Source of the DNA: VXLM01 sp034421575
GTDB lineage: Bacteria; Chloroflexota; Dehalococcoidia; Lucifugimonadales; VXLM01
Length of the DNA stretch: 53,966 nt
Reading direction: 5' to 3'
Assembly: GCA_034421575.1 (NCBI GenBank)
Contig: DAOUKG010000052.1
Coordinates: 1 to 53,966, forward strand
In this document: positions 25,520-35,301 of the stretch, one piece after another
How the letters are laid out: each line of letters opens with the position of its first letter
Numbering within the stretch: the first letter of the stretch is position 1
Position numbers and translations under genes: made by a program
Notes under the pieces: generated by a model
Told to the model about the DNA's origin: nothing
Database searches by the model: none
The model's input: the letters and a program-made list of their open reading frames with translations, nothing else

Positions 25520-26512
25520 ATGACGAAGAAAGTGTTAGTGACCGACTACGTTTGGCCTTCTACCGACCCGGAGCGGGAGGTCATCGAGGCCGGGGGAGCC
25601 GAGCTAATCGTCTCGCCCTCAGGCGATGAGGACACGCTCATCGAGCTTGCTAGGGACGCAGACGGCATCATGACGTGCTTCGCCAAGGTGACCGAGAACG
25701 TCGTCAGGGCAGCGGGGAAGTGCGTCGTCATCAGTCGCTACGGGGTGGGCGTCGACAACATCGCGGTGGACACCGCCACCGAGCTCGGCATCGTCGTCAC
25801 CTACGTACCCGACTACTGCGTCGACGAGGTGTCCGACCATGTCGTCGGTCTCATGCTCGGATGGAACCGCCGCATCGTCATGCACAACGACGACACCAAG
25901 CGAAACGGCTGGGGCAATGCCGGCCTCGGTTTTCGGATCATGCGCCTGCGTGGCAAGACGTTCGGCGTTGTGGGCTTCGGACGAATCGGACGCTCCGCCG
26001 CCGAAAAGGCCAGGGCGTTCGGCATGGAGACCATCGCGTCGGACCCGTTCGTCAGCGAGGAGGACATGGCTGCCGTCGGTGTACGCAAGGTCGAGTTGGA
26101 CGACCTCCTGAGGGAGTCTCACTTCGTGACGCTCCACTCTCCGCTGATCCCGCCGACCGCGAACATGATGAGCACTGCCCAATTCGACCTCATGCGTGAC
26201 GATGCCTTTCTCATCAACTGCGCCCGTGGCGGCCTGGTAGATGAAGACGCCCTTCATGACGCTCTCACGACGGGCAAGATCGCGGGCGCCGGGCTGGATG
26301 TTCTGGTCGATATCGACCCTCCGCTCGACCATAGGATCATCCAGCACGACAACGTTATCGTCACGCCGCACACGGCCTTCTTCTCGCAGGAAGCGACCCT
26401 TGAACTGGAACAGCGAGCCGCCGCCGAGGTCATTCGTGTATTCAATGGTGAGATGCCGGACAACCTCGTCAATCCACCCGTCCTCGATCATGCCAGGCAG
26501 CCTGTTTCATAG
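25520..26512 (+). CDS. D-2-hydroxyacid dehydrogenase (SerA-like, no ACT domain)
   Basis: A 330-residue NAD-dependent 2-hydroxyacid dehydrogenase. It has the Rossmann motif VVGFGRIGRSAAEKARAFGM, the catalytic Arg in INCARGGLVDEDAL, and the conserved C-terminal TPHTAFFSQEA with the active-site His. It lacks the C-terminal regulatory domain of full-length phosphoglycerate dehydrogenase, so it could be SerA-like or act on another 2-keto acid. The start is ATG 25520 with GGGAG 7 bases upstream. It is divergent from pyrR. Confidence 0.9.
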   Translation: MTKKVLVTDYVWPSTDPEREVIEAGGAELIVSPSGDEDTLIELARDADGIMTCFAKVTENVVRAAGKCVVISRYGVGVDNIAVDTATELGIVVTYVPDYCVDEVSDHVVGLMLGWNRRIVMHNDDTKRNGWGNAGLGFRIMRLRGKTFGVVGFGRIGRSAAEKARAFGMETIASDPFVSEEDMAAVGVRKVELDDLLRESHFVTLHSPLIPPTANMMSTAQFDLMRDDAFLINCARGGLVDEDALHDALTTGKIAGAGLDVLVDIDPPLDHRIIQHDNVIVTPHTAFFSQEATLELEQRAAAEVIRVFNGEMPDNLVNPPVLDHARQPVS

Positions 26513-26614
26513 CTGGCCCACCTAATGCCTCGGTTCGAACGCGAAAGTCTCCTCGTACAGGTGGTTGCCTCCGCTCCGCGCAATGGTTTCCGCGTAGTCG
26601 GTGAGGGTCGAACC

Positions 26615-26623
26615 TGCTATACT
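26615..26623 (+). promoter_or_regulatory. Extended -10 promoter of argJ
   Basis: TGC-TATACT, an extended -10 element, lies 51 bases before the argJ ATG. No clear -35 is seen, as is common for extended -10 promoters. The same TGC-TAYAAT form precedes the ORF at 35302 and the tRNA-Ser gene. Confidence 0.45.
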
Positions 26624-26674
26624 TTCCATAGTCCGCTGCTGGGTGGCGGAACACAATCGAACTAGGATTTTCCG

Positions 26675-27892
26675 ATGAGCGCGGTGATACAACTGATCCA
26701 TCGTGGCGGCGTGGCGTCAGCTCAGGGATTCACTGCTGGCGGCGTCTATGCCGGCATCAAGACGGCAGGCGATGATGTCCTCGATCTTGGAATGGTCGTA
26801 TCCGATGCGCCCGCCGCCGCCGCCGGCGTCTTCAGCCAAAACAAGGTCCTCTCACCCTCTGTCACGCTCAGTAGACGCCGGGTAGCTAACGGAAGCGCCC
26901 GCGCCATCGTTGCAAATAGTGGCTGCGCCAACTGCTCGGTCGGGGCGCAGGGACTCACCGATGCTGAGGAGATGACCGCCCTGGCTGCTGTCCACGCCGA
27001 AGTCGATCCGGAGGAAGTCCTCATTGGCAGCACCGGTCTCATCGGCGTCGAGCTCCCCATGGCGCTGGTTAGGCAGAATCTCGGAAACATCGCCCTGAGC
27101 GACGACGGAGGCAACCGCTTCGCCCGCTCCATCATGACCACCGACACCCATCCCAAAGAAGTCGCCATTTCAACCCAGATAGATGGCCGCGAGATCGTCA
27201 TCGGCGGATGTGCCAAAGGTTCGGGCATGATCCATCCAAACATGGCTACCATGCTCTCCTTCATCACGACCGACGCTGCCGTAGAACAGTCCTTCCTGCA
27301 GCAGTCCCTCAAGAACGCGGCCGACGCGTCGTTCAACATGATCGACGTGGATGGCGACCAGAGCACCAACGACACCCTTGTCGTCCTGGCAAACGGTAGG
27401 GCGGGAGGTGACGAAATCTCCGGTGGTACTTCCGCCGCTGACGATTTTCAGGAGGCCTTGACCTACGTCTGCGTCGAGCTGGCAAAGGAAATGGCCCGCG
27501 ACGGCGAAGGGGCCACCCACCTCCTTGAAGTGACCGTCGAAGGCGCCGGGTCCTTGCAGGAAGCTCGTCTCGCCGCTCGGAAAATCGTGTCCTCTATGCT
27601 CGTTAAGGCCATGATTTATGGCCGCGACCCGAATTGGGGCCGCGTCATGATGGCCCTCGGCAACAGCGGCGCCGAGTTCCAGGAGTCGGATGTAGACATA
27701 TTTGTCAACGATATTCACATCGTCCATGAAGGGATGAGCATCGCCTACCTGAAGGACTCCGTCGTTAGCTCCATGAGCGACGAAGAGGTGAGGATCAGGG
27801 TCAGCATCGGCTCGGGTCCCGGTGTTGCCTCGGCTTGGGGCTCCGACCTCACCGAAGGATATGTGATCGAGAACTCTGCCTACAGCACGTAG
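26675..27892 (+). CDS. argJ: Bifunctional ornithine acetyltransferase / N-acetylglutamate synthase
   Basis: A 405-residue ArgJ that recycles the acetyl group from N-acetylornithine to glutamate. It is made as a precursor that cleaves itself before the Thr of the motif KGSGMIHPNMATMLSF; the nucleophile Thr here is in the ATML tetrad. The late motif GRDPNWGRVMMALG is also present. AGGA lies 7 bases before the ATG. It opens the arginine cluster (argJ, argB, argD), which is interrupted by two membrane-protein genes; argC is not seen in the window. Confidence 0.95.
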   Translation: MSAVIQLIHRGGVASAQGFTAGGVYAGIKTAGDDVLDLGMVVSDAPAAAAGVFSQNKVLSPSVTLSRRRVANGSARAIVANSGCANCSVGAQGLTDAEEMTALAAVHAEVDPEEVLIGSTGLIGVELPMALVRQNLGNIALSDDGGNRFARSIMTTDTHPKEVAISTQIDGREIVIGGCAKGSGMIHPNMATMLSFITTDAAVEQSFLQQSLKNAADASFNMIDVDGDQSTNDTLVVLANGRAGGDEISGGTSAADDFQEALTYVCVELAKEMARDGEGATHLLEVTVEGAGSLQEARLAARKIVSSMLVKAMIYGRDPNWGRVMMALGNSGAEFQESDVDIFVNDIHIVHEGMSIAYLKDSVVSSMSDEEVRIRVSIGSGPGVASAWGSDLTEGYVIENSAYST

Positions 27893-28022
27893 CGAAGACT
27901 TGGATTGAGCGACCGGGCGCCGGGGTAGAGGGAAGCCCCCACACAAAAGCAGATCGATTTGGCAAATCGCCGAGGGGCGACGGCTGGCCCCCCTTGGCAA
28001 ATGAACTAGCGGAGGGATGACC

Positions 28023-28457
28023 GTGACGCTGTTCCTGCGAGACGTCGGAAACTACATCATCCATTTCATATTCATGTTCGTGGTGTTCGCAACTCTCTTG
28101 GGCATCATCCTGATGCTTGTTGGACTAGGCGTGGGACTCGTACTGCACTTCGTTCTGGGCAATGACGAGTTTTCCAACTCCACGTCCGCCATGGGCGGCC
28201 TCGCAGTCGGGGTATCCCTCGGCATCTTCGCCGCCTTCTTCATTGCCCTGTGGGGCACCATCAAGGTCGCCCCGACCGAGGCCAGCAGGGAGGAGTTCTT
28301 CGCCAGGACGGCCAAGACCCTTGGCAAGCCGGACCTCGCCAGCGAACTGGGTTACGGAGATGAAGATGATGACGATGACGACGACGAAGGAGACTGGTAC
28401 ACCCGCGCCCGTGACCGCGCTCGAGGTGACGACGAAGACCTCATAATGCGTCGTTAG
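28023..28457 (+). CDS. Small membrane protein with acidic C-terminal tail
   Basis: A 144-residue protein with two hydrophobic segments (about residues 10-45 and 58-85 of the frame) and a very acidic run of Asp and Glu (GDEDDDDDDDEG) before a charged end. I do not recognise a family. The start is taken as GTG 28023, 6 bases after GGAGGG; an ATG at 28017 abuts that site with no spacing. It sits between argJ and argB on the same strand and may be co-transcribed. The tail could bind cations or basic partners (guess). Confidence 0.65.
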   Translation: MTLFLRDVGNYIIHFIFMFVVFATLLGIILMLVGLGVGLVLHFVLGNDEFSNSTSAMGGLAVGVSLGIFAAFFIALWGTIKVAPTEASREEFFARTAKTLGKPDLASELGYGDEDDDDDDDEGDWYTRARDRARGDDEDLIMRR

Positions 28458-28486
28458 AAGCCCTAAACTCTAGACGACACCGCCCC

Positions 28487-28514
28487 CGTCCGTATGGTAT
28501 CTTCAATACGGACG
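28487..28514. promoter_or_regulatory. Perfect inverted repeat upstream of argB
   Basis: CGTCCGTAT and ATACGGACG form perfect 9-base arms around a 10-base loop, 45 bases before the argB start. No T-run follows, so it is more likely an operator or leader hairpin than a terminator. Confidence 0.5.
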
Positions 28515-28559
28515 TTCCCCCTTGCGGGAACACCGAATCGGCAATCGTACCCAAATGAC

Positions 28560-29405
28560 ATGCTTTCGCGGCCAGAATTCGTCGAGAACGAACCACAGCG
28601 CTCAGGACTGCCTTCCGGTCAATTGGAGAATTCCCACAATGGGGCGATCGTAGTAAAAATAGGCGGCAGCACTCTTGGTAGTGACGACACCACGATCGAA
28701 GACCTCATTGCCGTTCAACGCGAGGGTGTCCAGCCCATCGTCGTACACGGCGGCGGCAGGGCCGTTACGGACTGGATGGAGAAGCAGGGCGTCCGCACAC
28801 GTTTTGTAAAAGGCCTACGCTTCACCGACGAACCGAGCCTCGACATCGTAGTTGCAGTCCTCACGGGACTTATCAACAAGCAGCTTGTCTCCAGGGTGCT
28901 CTCCCTTGGCGGAAAGGCAATTGGCCTCTCCGGCGTGGACGGAGGGATTCTCCAGGGCGAAATACTTGACCCGGAACTTGGATACGTTGGCAAAGTCACC
29001 CAGGTAAGCACCGACGCGATTCAAGCCGCCATCGATGCGGGCTTCATGCCCATCATCGCCCCTGTGGCGATACGGTTGAGCGACGACGGGCCAACCCTCC
29101 TAAACGTGAACGCCGATACCGCAGCCGGTGAAATCGCCGCTGCCCTCGGGGTCCCGAATCTGGTGTTCATGACCGACGTTGAGGGTGTCTTGGACTCGTC
29201 GCGTCGATTGATTCCGAGGCTCACGGAGCGGCAGGCCAGAGCGCTCATGAACTCCAACGTCATCGCCGGAGGCATGATTCCCAAGATCGGCGCGTGCCTC
29301 TTGAACGTCGGCGACGGACGTACCGCTCGGATCATCGATGGTCGGAAACCGCACGCCCTTCGCAGCTTCCTGGATGGTGAAGCGGTTGGAACGCGAGTAG
29401 GGTAA
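28560..29405 (+). CDS. argB: Acetylglutamate kinase
   Basis: A 281-residue amino-acid kinase that phosphorylates N-acetylglutamate. It has the N-terminal VVKIGGSTLGSD, the substrate loop VVHGGGRAVTDWMEK, LLNVNADTAAGEIA and the late IAGGMIPKIGACL. The ATG at 28560 is preferred; an in-frame GTG further upstream (28494) would fall inside the inverted repeat. No good ribosome site precedes either. The first 25 residues before the core are not conserved. Confidence 0.93.
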   Translation: MLSRPEFVENEPQRSGLPSGQLENSHNGAIVVKIGGSTLGSDDTTIEDLIAVQREGVQPIVVHGGGRAVTDWMEKQGVRTRFVKGLRFTDEPSLDIVVAVLTGLINKQLVSRVLSLGGKAIGLSGVDGGILQGEILDPELGYVGKVTQVSTDAIQAAIDAGFMPIIAPVAIRLSDDGPTLLNVNADTAAGEIAAALGVPNLVFMTDVEGVLDSSRRLIPRLTERQARALMNSNVIAGGMIPKIGACLLNVGDGRTARIIDGRKPHALRSFLDGEAVGTRVG

Positions 29406-29510
29406 TTCTCCCGTTTCACAACCGAATCGGTTGAACACGGAGTCGCCCTCTGATACGTTTTCTCCGCAGGCTGGCGCAAAGAAAGCTCGCCCCAAGCAGA
29501 AAAGGAAACT

Positions 29511-32303
29511 ATGGCCTACGAATTCCCATCGGAGTCAAACCTACCATTCGACCTGAGCAACTTCATAACGCCGGAGTTGCGTAACCGGATCAAGTGGGGC
29601 TCGATCATCGTCGCCCTCGTCGCCATTTATGCGACGCTGAACTTCGGACGCACGATCTATACCGACCTCTTGTGGTTCGATGCCGTCGGCTACCTTGGAG
29701 TCTTCCGCACCGTGTTGTTCACTCGGCTCGCCCTCTTTCTGGGCGGGGGAGCCGTCATTGGGGTATTTGGCGGCTTGAGCGTCTATCTCGCCCACCGCTT
29801 CGCCCAGGGACCGGCGGAGATGCCGCTTCCTCCTCAAACACACCGTTTCCTGAAGTCCCTCTTCAAATGGGGCAGTATAGTAGCCGTCCTCGCAATCGCC
29901 ATCATCTTCGGCGTCATTGCCGCGTCGAAGTGGGACCTCTTCCTCAAATTTGAAAACTCGGTGCCGTTCGGGGTCACTGATCCGGTCTTTGGTCGGGACG
30001 TGGGTTTCTACATCTTTACCCTGCCTCTGCTTGACACGGTTCGCAGTTGGGTCTTCACCTCCACCGTCACAATCGGCGTGCTGACACTGCTCATCTACTT
30101 CATTAACTTCAACCTGAGAGGAGTTGGGTTCCTCTTTACCGGAGCCTTCAAAGTCCACATATCCGTGATCATGGCGCTTGTCATGTTCACTTTGGCCGCC
30201 GGCCACTGGATCGACCGCTGGGAGCTGGTCCTGTCCGAGAGCGGCGCTGTTTACGGCGCAGCCTACGCCGACATCCACGCTAGAATGCCTGGGCTACTCA
30301 TCATGACCATTGTCGCCGCGGTCGCCGGCGTGCTGATGATAGTCAACGCCTACCAGCGCGGCATCAGGGTAATGGTGGGCGCCATTGCCCTCTGGATACT
30401 CATGTCCCTGGTTCTCACAGTCGGCTGGCCGAACGCCCTGCAGAGGTTCGCCGTCAACCCCAACGAGTTCACCCGCGAGTCCGAGTACATCGAACGCAAC
30501 ATTGACCTTACCCGAAAGGCCTTCGGACTCGATACAATCAGCACCCAGCCTTATCCCGCGGTCGCAGACCTCGACTCTGAAGTCCTCGACGCCAACCAGG
30601 TCACGATTGACAACATTCGATTGTGGGATAACGGCCCCGTCTCGGACGTCTACAAGCAGATCCAGAAGATCCGCCTCTACTACGACTTCAACGTCGCCGA
30701 CGTGGACCGCTACACCGTCAACGGTCACTACCGCCAGGTGATGGTCGCAGCCCGCGAAGTCAGTCCCGACGACTTGGAACCCGAGGCCCAGACATGGGTG
30801 AACCGGCGGCTGCGCTACACCCACGGGTTCGGCATTGCCATGAGTCCCGTTACCGAATTCACGGCAGAGGGCAGACCGGAGTTCTTCGCCAAGGACATTC
30901 CCGCCGACGGCATCATTGCCGTCCAGGCGGAGGACCAGGACGCCCCTCCGGAGACGGTGATCGACAATCCTCGAATCTACTACGGAGAGATGACGAGTGA
31001 ATACGTCGTCGTAAACACCAACACCGAGGAGCTCGACTATCAGGCCGAGGGCAAGGAGATTCGCAACAATCGCTACGATGGAATGGGCGGGGTAAACGTG
31101 GGCTCAATACTGAACCGCGCCGCGTTTGCCTGGCAGTTCGGCGACCTCAACCTGTTCATCAGCGGGGAGATCAACAGCCAGAGCCGCATTCAGTACCGGC
31201 GCCAGGTAGCCGAGCGTGTCTCAACCATCGCGCCGTTCCTCCGGCTCGATAACGACCCGTACATTGTCGCCGCCGAGGGCAAGCTGTTCTGGATACAGGA
31301 TGCCTATACGGTCTCGGATCACTATCCCTACTCCGACCCCGTTCAGGAGTCCCTCGACTCTCCTGCGGGATTCAACTACATGCGAAACAGCGTCAAAGTC
31401 ACCATCGACGCCTACGACGGTACGCCCACCTTCTACATCGTCGATTCCGGCGATCCGCTCGTACAGGCTTACAGTTCCATGTTCCCGAATCTCTTCGTGC
31501 CCTTCGAAGACATGCCGGAGTCGTTGAAGAGCCACATCCGCTACCCGCTCGACATCTTCTCGGTGCAGGCCGAAAAGTACCTGCGCTACCACATGCTCGA
31601 CCCGCGCGACTTCTACAACCTCGAAGACATTTGGAACATTGCCACCGAGAAGTTCGGGCAGGGAGCAACGCAGCTTCAGCCCGTCGAACCGTACCGCGCC
31701 ATCATGAAACTACCTGGGGAAGACAGGGCCGAGTTCGTCCTCCTGACCCCCTACACCCGCAACGATCCCCCGATCCTGGCCGGCTGGATCGCCGCGCGAA
31801 ACGACGCGCCCAACTACGGACAACTCGTCGCCTTCGACTTCCCGAAGGACAGACAGCTTGACAGCCCGGAGCAGATCGAGGCAAAGATCGACAATGACCC
31901 GACGATTTCCGAGTGGTTCACGCTCCGCTGTCAGGAAGGCTCGGAATGTATCCGTGGCAACCTCCTGGTCCTGCCGATGGCCTTGGGTGACAATTTCAGT
32001 CTTCTCTACGCCGAACCAATCTACCTCCGAGCCGAGGGGATCGAGTTCCCCGAGCTAAAGCAGGTGATCTTGGCCACCGGCACTACGGTCGTCATGAGGG
32101 GATCTGTCGAAGAGGCCGTTGAGGCCCTGATAGGCGAAATGCGCCAGGCAATTGCAGCAGAAGACGAAGACGCCGTACCAACGGCCCCAACCCGCGTACC
32201 CGGATCGACGGTTGAGGAGATCGACGAAGCCATTCAACAGCTGAAGGAAAGCATCAGCATTCTGGAAGACGCATTGGAAAGACTCAAACAGGGAGATCAG
32301 TAA
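29511..32303 (+). CDS. UPF0182-family large membrane protein
   Basis: A 930-residue UPF0182 protein: about seven membrane helices in the first 310 residues, then a large exported domain, then a C-terminal coiled-coil-like segment (EEIDEAIQQLKESISILEDA). Signatures include TDLLWFDAVGYLGVF and YTHGFGIAMSPV, followed by a TPTFYIVD-type strand. The family is widespread in Actinobacteria and Chloroflexota; its function is unknown. AAGGA lies 6 bases before the start. It ends 1 base before argD, so it is co-translated with arginine genes, for no evident reason. Confidence 0.92.
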   Translation: MAYEFPSESNLPFDLSNFITPELRNRIKWGSIIVALVAIYATLNFGRTIYTDLLWFDAVGYLGVFRTVLFTRLALFLGGGAVIGVFGGLSVYLAHRFAQGPAEMPLPPQTHRFLKSLFKWGSIVAVLAIAIIFGVIAASKWDLFLKFENSVPFGVTDPVFGRDVGFYIFTLPLLDTVRSWVFTSTVTIGVLTLLIYFINFNLRGVGFLFTGAFKVHISVIMALVMFTLAAGHWIDRWELVLSESGAVYGAAYADIHARMPGLLIMTIVAAVAGVLMIVNAYQRGIRVMVGAIALWILMSLVLTVGWPNALQRFAVNPNEFTRESEYIERNIDLTRKAFGLDTISTQPYPAVADLDSEVLDANQVTIDNIRLWDNGPVSDVYKQIQKIRLYYDFNVADVDRYTVNGHYRQVMVAAREVSPDDLEPEAQTWVNRRLRYTHGFGIAMSPVTEFTAEGRPEFFAKDIPADGIIAVQAEDQDAPPETVIDNPRIYYGEMTSEYVVVNTNTEELDYQAEGKEIRNNRYDGMGGVNVGSILNRAAFAWQFGDLNLFISGEINSQSRIQYRRQVAERVSTIAPFLRLDNDPYIVAAEGKLFWIQDAYTVSDHYPYSDPVQESLDSPAGFNYMRNSVKVTIDAYDGTPTFYIVDSGDPLVQAYSSMFPNLFVPFEDMPESLKSHIRYPLDIFSVQAEKYLRYHMLDPRDFYNLEDIWNIATEKFGQGATQLQPVEPYRAIMKLPGEDRAEFVLLTPYTRNDPPILAGWIAARNDAPNYGQLVAFDFPKDRQLDSPEQIEAKIDNDPTISEWFTLRCQEGSECIRGNLLVLPMALGDNFSLLYAEPIYLRAEGIEFPELKQVILATGTTVVMRGSVEEAVEALIGEMRQAIAAEDEDAVPTAPTRVPGSTVEEIDEAIQQLKESISILEDALERLKQGDQ

Positions 32304-32304
32304 G

Positions 32305-33492
32305 ATGACCGATTGGAAGGCAATCGAAAGCAAGTACTACCTGCATGTGGTTAACCGCCAACCCATTGTCCTCGTGCGAGGAGAAGGCACGAAGGTGTGG
32401 GATGACGAGGGCAGGGAGTATCTCGACTTCACGTCAGGCTGGGCCGTCACGAACATCGGCCACGCCAACCCCGTCTTGGCCAATGCCATTGCCGAGCAGG
32501 CCAGTACTCTGATCCAGACCTCCAACCAGTTCTACACCGTACCCCAGCTCAAGCTCGCCGAGCTCTTGGTCGAAAACAGCTGCCTCGACAAGGTATTCTT
32601 CGCCAATAGCGGCGCGGAGGCCAACGAGGGCGCTATCAAGAACGCCCGCAAGTGGGGACTCCAGAACCGGAACGGGGCCTCCGAGATAATCACCGTCTCC
32701 CACGCCTTCCATGGCAGAACGCTCAACACCATGGCTGCCGGTGACAAGCCCATTGATGACTTCGCCCCGGTCCCACAGGGCTTCGTCAACGTTGAGTTCG
32801 GCGATCTCGAAGCCATCATCTCCGCCACCTCCGACAGCACGGCCGCCGTCATGATGGAACCGGTTCAAGGCGAGGGTGGCGTCAACATTCCCACTCAGGA
32901 CTACCTACAGGGCGTCCGCCAGTGGTGCGATGACAACGGGTTGCTCCTCATCTTTGACGAGGTCCAGACCGGATTCGGTCGCCTGGGAACGCTGTTCGGG
33001 TATGAGGCCTTCGGTGTAGAGCCGGACGTGATGACCCTGGCAAAGGGACTCGGCGGAGGCGTGCCGATCGGCGCGTTCATGCTCAAGGACCACGCCATCG
33101 CACTCGTACCGGGAGACCACGGTTCCACCTACGGCGGAAACGTTCTGACGACCGCCGCCGCCTATGCTTCCACGAAGTACATCATCGACAACGACGTCCC
33201 CGCGCACGCGGCCGCGATGGGCAAACACATGCGGTCTGCCCTCGGAGAAATGATGACCCGGCACGACTTCATAACCGACGTGCGCGGCATGGGCCTTCTT
33301 AACGCCGTTGAGTTCGACAGGGAAATGGCCGCTGCCACCCTGACGGCGTGCAACGCTCGCGGTCTGCTGCTGAACTTCACGCGCCCGCAGCTCATCCGCA
33401 TCATGCCGGCCCTCACCGTCACAGAGTCCGAGATTGACGATGCGATGGAGCGGCTTGAGGCAGGTCTGGTTGAGGCCGCAGCATCGACGTAG
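32305..33492 (+). CDS. argD: Acetylornithine aminotransferase
   Basis: A 395-residue class-III PLP-dependent aminotransferase. Key features are DFTSGWAVTNIGHANP, NSGAEANEGAIKNARK, the cofactor Asp in LLIFDEVQTGFGR and the PLP Lys in LAKGLGGGVPIGAF. It converts N-acetylglutamate semialdehyde to N-acetylornithine, though a related GABA or succinylornithine role cannot be excluded from sequence alone; the argJ/argB context supports ArgD. The start follows the UPF0182 stop after 1 base (TAAGATG). Confidence 0.93.
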   Translation: MTDWKAIESKYYLHVVNRQPIVLVRGEGTKVWDDEGREYLDFTSGWAVTNIGHANPVLANAIAEQASTLIQTSNQFYTVPQLKLAELLVENSCLDKVFFANSGAEANEGAIKNARKWGLQNRNGASEIITVSHAFHGRTLNTMAAGDKPIDDFAPVPQGFVNVEFGDLEAIISATSDSTAAVMMEPVQGEGGVNIPTQDYLQGVRQWCDDNGLLLIFDEVQTGFGRLGTLFGYEAFGVEPDVMTLAKGLGGGVPIGAFMLKDHAIALVPGDHGSTYGGNVLTTAAAYASTKYIIDNDVPAHAAAMGKHMRSALGEMMTRHDFITDVRGMGLLNAVEFDREMAAATLTACNARGLLLNFTRPQLIRIMPALTVTESEIDDAMERLEAGLVEAAAST

Positions 33493-33620
33493 AGTCACAT
33501 AGCCGCGATCTGGACCCTTCGGAGGCCCGTTCAGAAGACGGGAATTCCGGCGTTGATGCCAGCCCATTAAGGCCCCGAGCATCCCGGTTCCACGAACTGG
33601 ACGCCCTGCGCGCCTTCGCC

Positions 33621-34667
33621 ATGCTGCTGGGAATAGTCCTCCACACTGCCTTATTCTTCATGCCCGATGCATGGTCTGAGGCCAACGCTTCCGAAGGCTA
33701 TCCCGCCGAAGTCTCCGGAATCTATTCCCTGCTGTTCTTCGCAATCCATGGGTTTCGGATGCCCGTCTTCTTTCTGCTCAGCGGCTTTTTCACCGCCCTG
33801 CTGTGGCAGAGGAGAGGACTGCGTCAACTCGCGATTCAGCGCCTCAAGCGCATCGGCCTGCCTCTCGCCATCGGCGCATTCACCGTCATTCCCGTCACCA
33901 CCTTCACCTTCCTCTGGGCCTTTGAAGTCGAGGAGGCCTCCATCTTCTGGTGGCCCTTCATCTGGCTGACCACCCTCAGTCACCTCTGGTTCCTGTGGCT
34001 TCTCCTCTGGCTTTGCGCCGGATTCATACTCGCGGCAAGGCTGGGTCTGAAGTTCAGCAATCCGATAATCTGGTGGTTCGCGATTCCCCTCTCGTTCTTG
34101 CTCCAATTGCTCATGACGGAGTCTGTCTTCGGCCCTGATACTTCCGAAGGGCTCATATTCAATCCGGTCGTACTCGGCTACTACGCACTCTTCTTCGTCT
34201 TCGGAGCCTACCTATATCAGAAGAACATCCAGATCAGCCGATGGTGGACACTTGCCTTGGTGCCCGCCCTGACCGTGGTGTTGTTCGTCGGACTGGGACT
34301 GCTTTTTGAGTCCAAGGAGGACTGGGCTAAACCGGCCGCCGACCTGCTCCAGGCGGGCTTTGCCTGGCTGATGTGCTTTGGACTGATCGGCCTGTTCCGT
34401 TTGATCGCGGACAGGGAACGTTACTGGGTGCGCTACCTGTCAGATGCCTCGTACTGGCTCTACCTCTGGCACCTTCCATTGATAGTCGTAGTCTTTGAGT
34501 TGCTTGTTGGCTGGCAGCTCGGGTCCCACTTCAAGTTCGTGTTGATAAACGTCTCCGTGACCGCCATCCTGCTTGTGATCTACCAGTTCGGCGTCCGCTA
34601 TACTCCAATAGGTACGATGCTGAACGGCAAACGAACTCGCAACCGTGCAGCAGTGAGCAGCGGGTAA
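33621..34667 (+). CDS. Acyltransferase 3 family membrane protein, 5' end uncertain
   Basis: A 348-residue (from the first ATG) integral membrane acyltransferase of the OatA/OpgC type, with about ten hydrophobic segments and a C-terminal SDASYWLYLWHLPL motif. The family's N-terminal motif ELDALRAFA is encoded in the same frame just upstream of the first ATG, from 33594. The frame stays open back into argD, but it contains no ATG, GTG or TTG before 33621. A CTG at 33597 is the likeliest true start. Such proteins modify sugars or glycolipids at the membrane. Confidence 0.85.
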   Translation: MLLGIVLHTALFFMPDAWSEANASEGYPAEVSGIYSLLFFAIHGFRMPVFFLLSGFFTALLWQRRGLRQLAIQRLKRIGLPLAIGAFTVIPVTTFTFLWAFEVEEASIFWWPFIWLTTLSHLWFLWLLLWLCAGFILAARLGLKFSNPIIWWFAIPLSFLLQLLMTESVFGPDTSEGLIFNPVVLGYYALFFVFGAYLYQKNIQISRWWTLALVPALTVVLFVGLGLLFESKEDWAKPAADLLQAGFAWLMCFGLIGLFRLIADRERYWVRYLSDASYWLYLWHLPLIVVVFELLVGWQLGSHFKFVLINVSVTAILLVIYQFGVRYTPIGTMLNGKRTRNRAAVSSG

Positions 34668-34734
34668 ATGAAACGCATTCGGTTTCCTAGTGGCTCAACA
34701 TCCTAAGTATTGAAAGGAAGCGATACTGTGACTT

Positions 34735-34764
34735 GGTAGGGGCAGGTTTCAAACCCGCCCTGTG
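34735..34764. repeat. GTAGGGGCAGGTTT-type palindromic repeat
   Basis: TTGGTAGGGGCAGGTTT followed by CAAACCCGCCC forms an imperfect hairpin. The same repeat is found, in frame, within carB (14385-14488). Here it lies in the intergenic gap before the VOC gene. Confidence 0.7.
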
Positions 34765-34814
34765 GTCGTAGAACGCAAATCCAACATCCTCTTCCATCTC
34801 GCGGGCACACATAC

Positions 34815-35279
34815 ATGAATGATGAAAACGAAAACCTCAACCTGAACACGATAGGCCAAATCGCCATCAGCGTGTCCGACATCGAACGCGCGACCGAGTT
34901 CTACCGCGACGTGCTTGGGCTGAGTTTCCTGTTCAGCGCTCCCCCAAGCATGTCGTTCTTCGACTGCGACGGAGTCCGCCTCATGCTGACCGTACCCGAA
35001 CACGGCGAAGAACCGGATGGTGGCAGCGTCGAAGTCGGCTTTCCCGTCGCGGATGTTCTTCCGAAGGACGTTCACCCACGCCGGATAGCGCACGGCAACG
35101 CCGTCTACTTCACCGTGTCGGACGTTCCCTGGGCGACCGAAATCCTGAAATCTCGCGGCGTTCGCTTCGTCGGCGAACCGCACGTCATTCACCGCACCGA
35201 AACCTACGATCTCTGGATGTCGTTCTTCACCGACCCCGACGGAAACACCCTCGCTCTCATGGCCGAAGTCGCCAAATAG
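34815..35279 (+). CDS. VOC-superfamily (glyoxalase-like) protein
   Basis: A 154-residue vicinal-oxygen-chelate protein with two beta-alpha-beta-beta modules. Module one starts IGQIAISVSDIERATEFYRD and module two has VYFTVSDVPWATEILKSRGV. The end TDPDGNTLALM carries the usual Asp/Glu-type metal site region. The insertion between modules (LPKDVHPRRIAHG) is longer than in glyoxalase I. The substrate is unknown; many members are lactoylglutathione lyases or dioxygenases. Confidence 0.85.
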   Translation: MNDENENLNLNTIGQIAISVSDIERATEFYRDVLGLSFLFSAPPSMSFFDCDGVRLMLTVPEHGEEPDGGSVEVGFPVADVLPKDVHPRRIAHGNAVYFTVSDVPWATEILKSRGVRFVGEPHVIHRTETYDLWMSFFTDPDGNTLALMAEVAK

Positions 35280-35285
35280 CGGTCG

Positions 35286-35294
35286 TGCTACAAT
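35286..35294 (+). promoter_or_regulatory. Extended -10 giving a probably leaderless transcript
   Basis: TGC-TACAAT ends 7 bases before the ATG at 35302. Transcription would start at or within a base or two of that ATG, which points to a leaderless mRNA for the following gene pair. Confidence 0.45.
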
Positions 35295-35301
35295 TTCGAG
35301 T

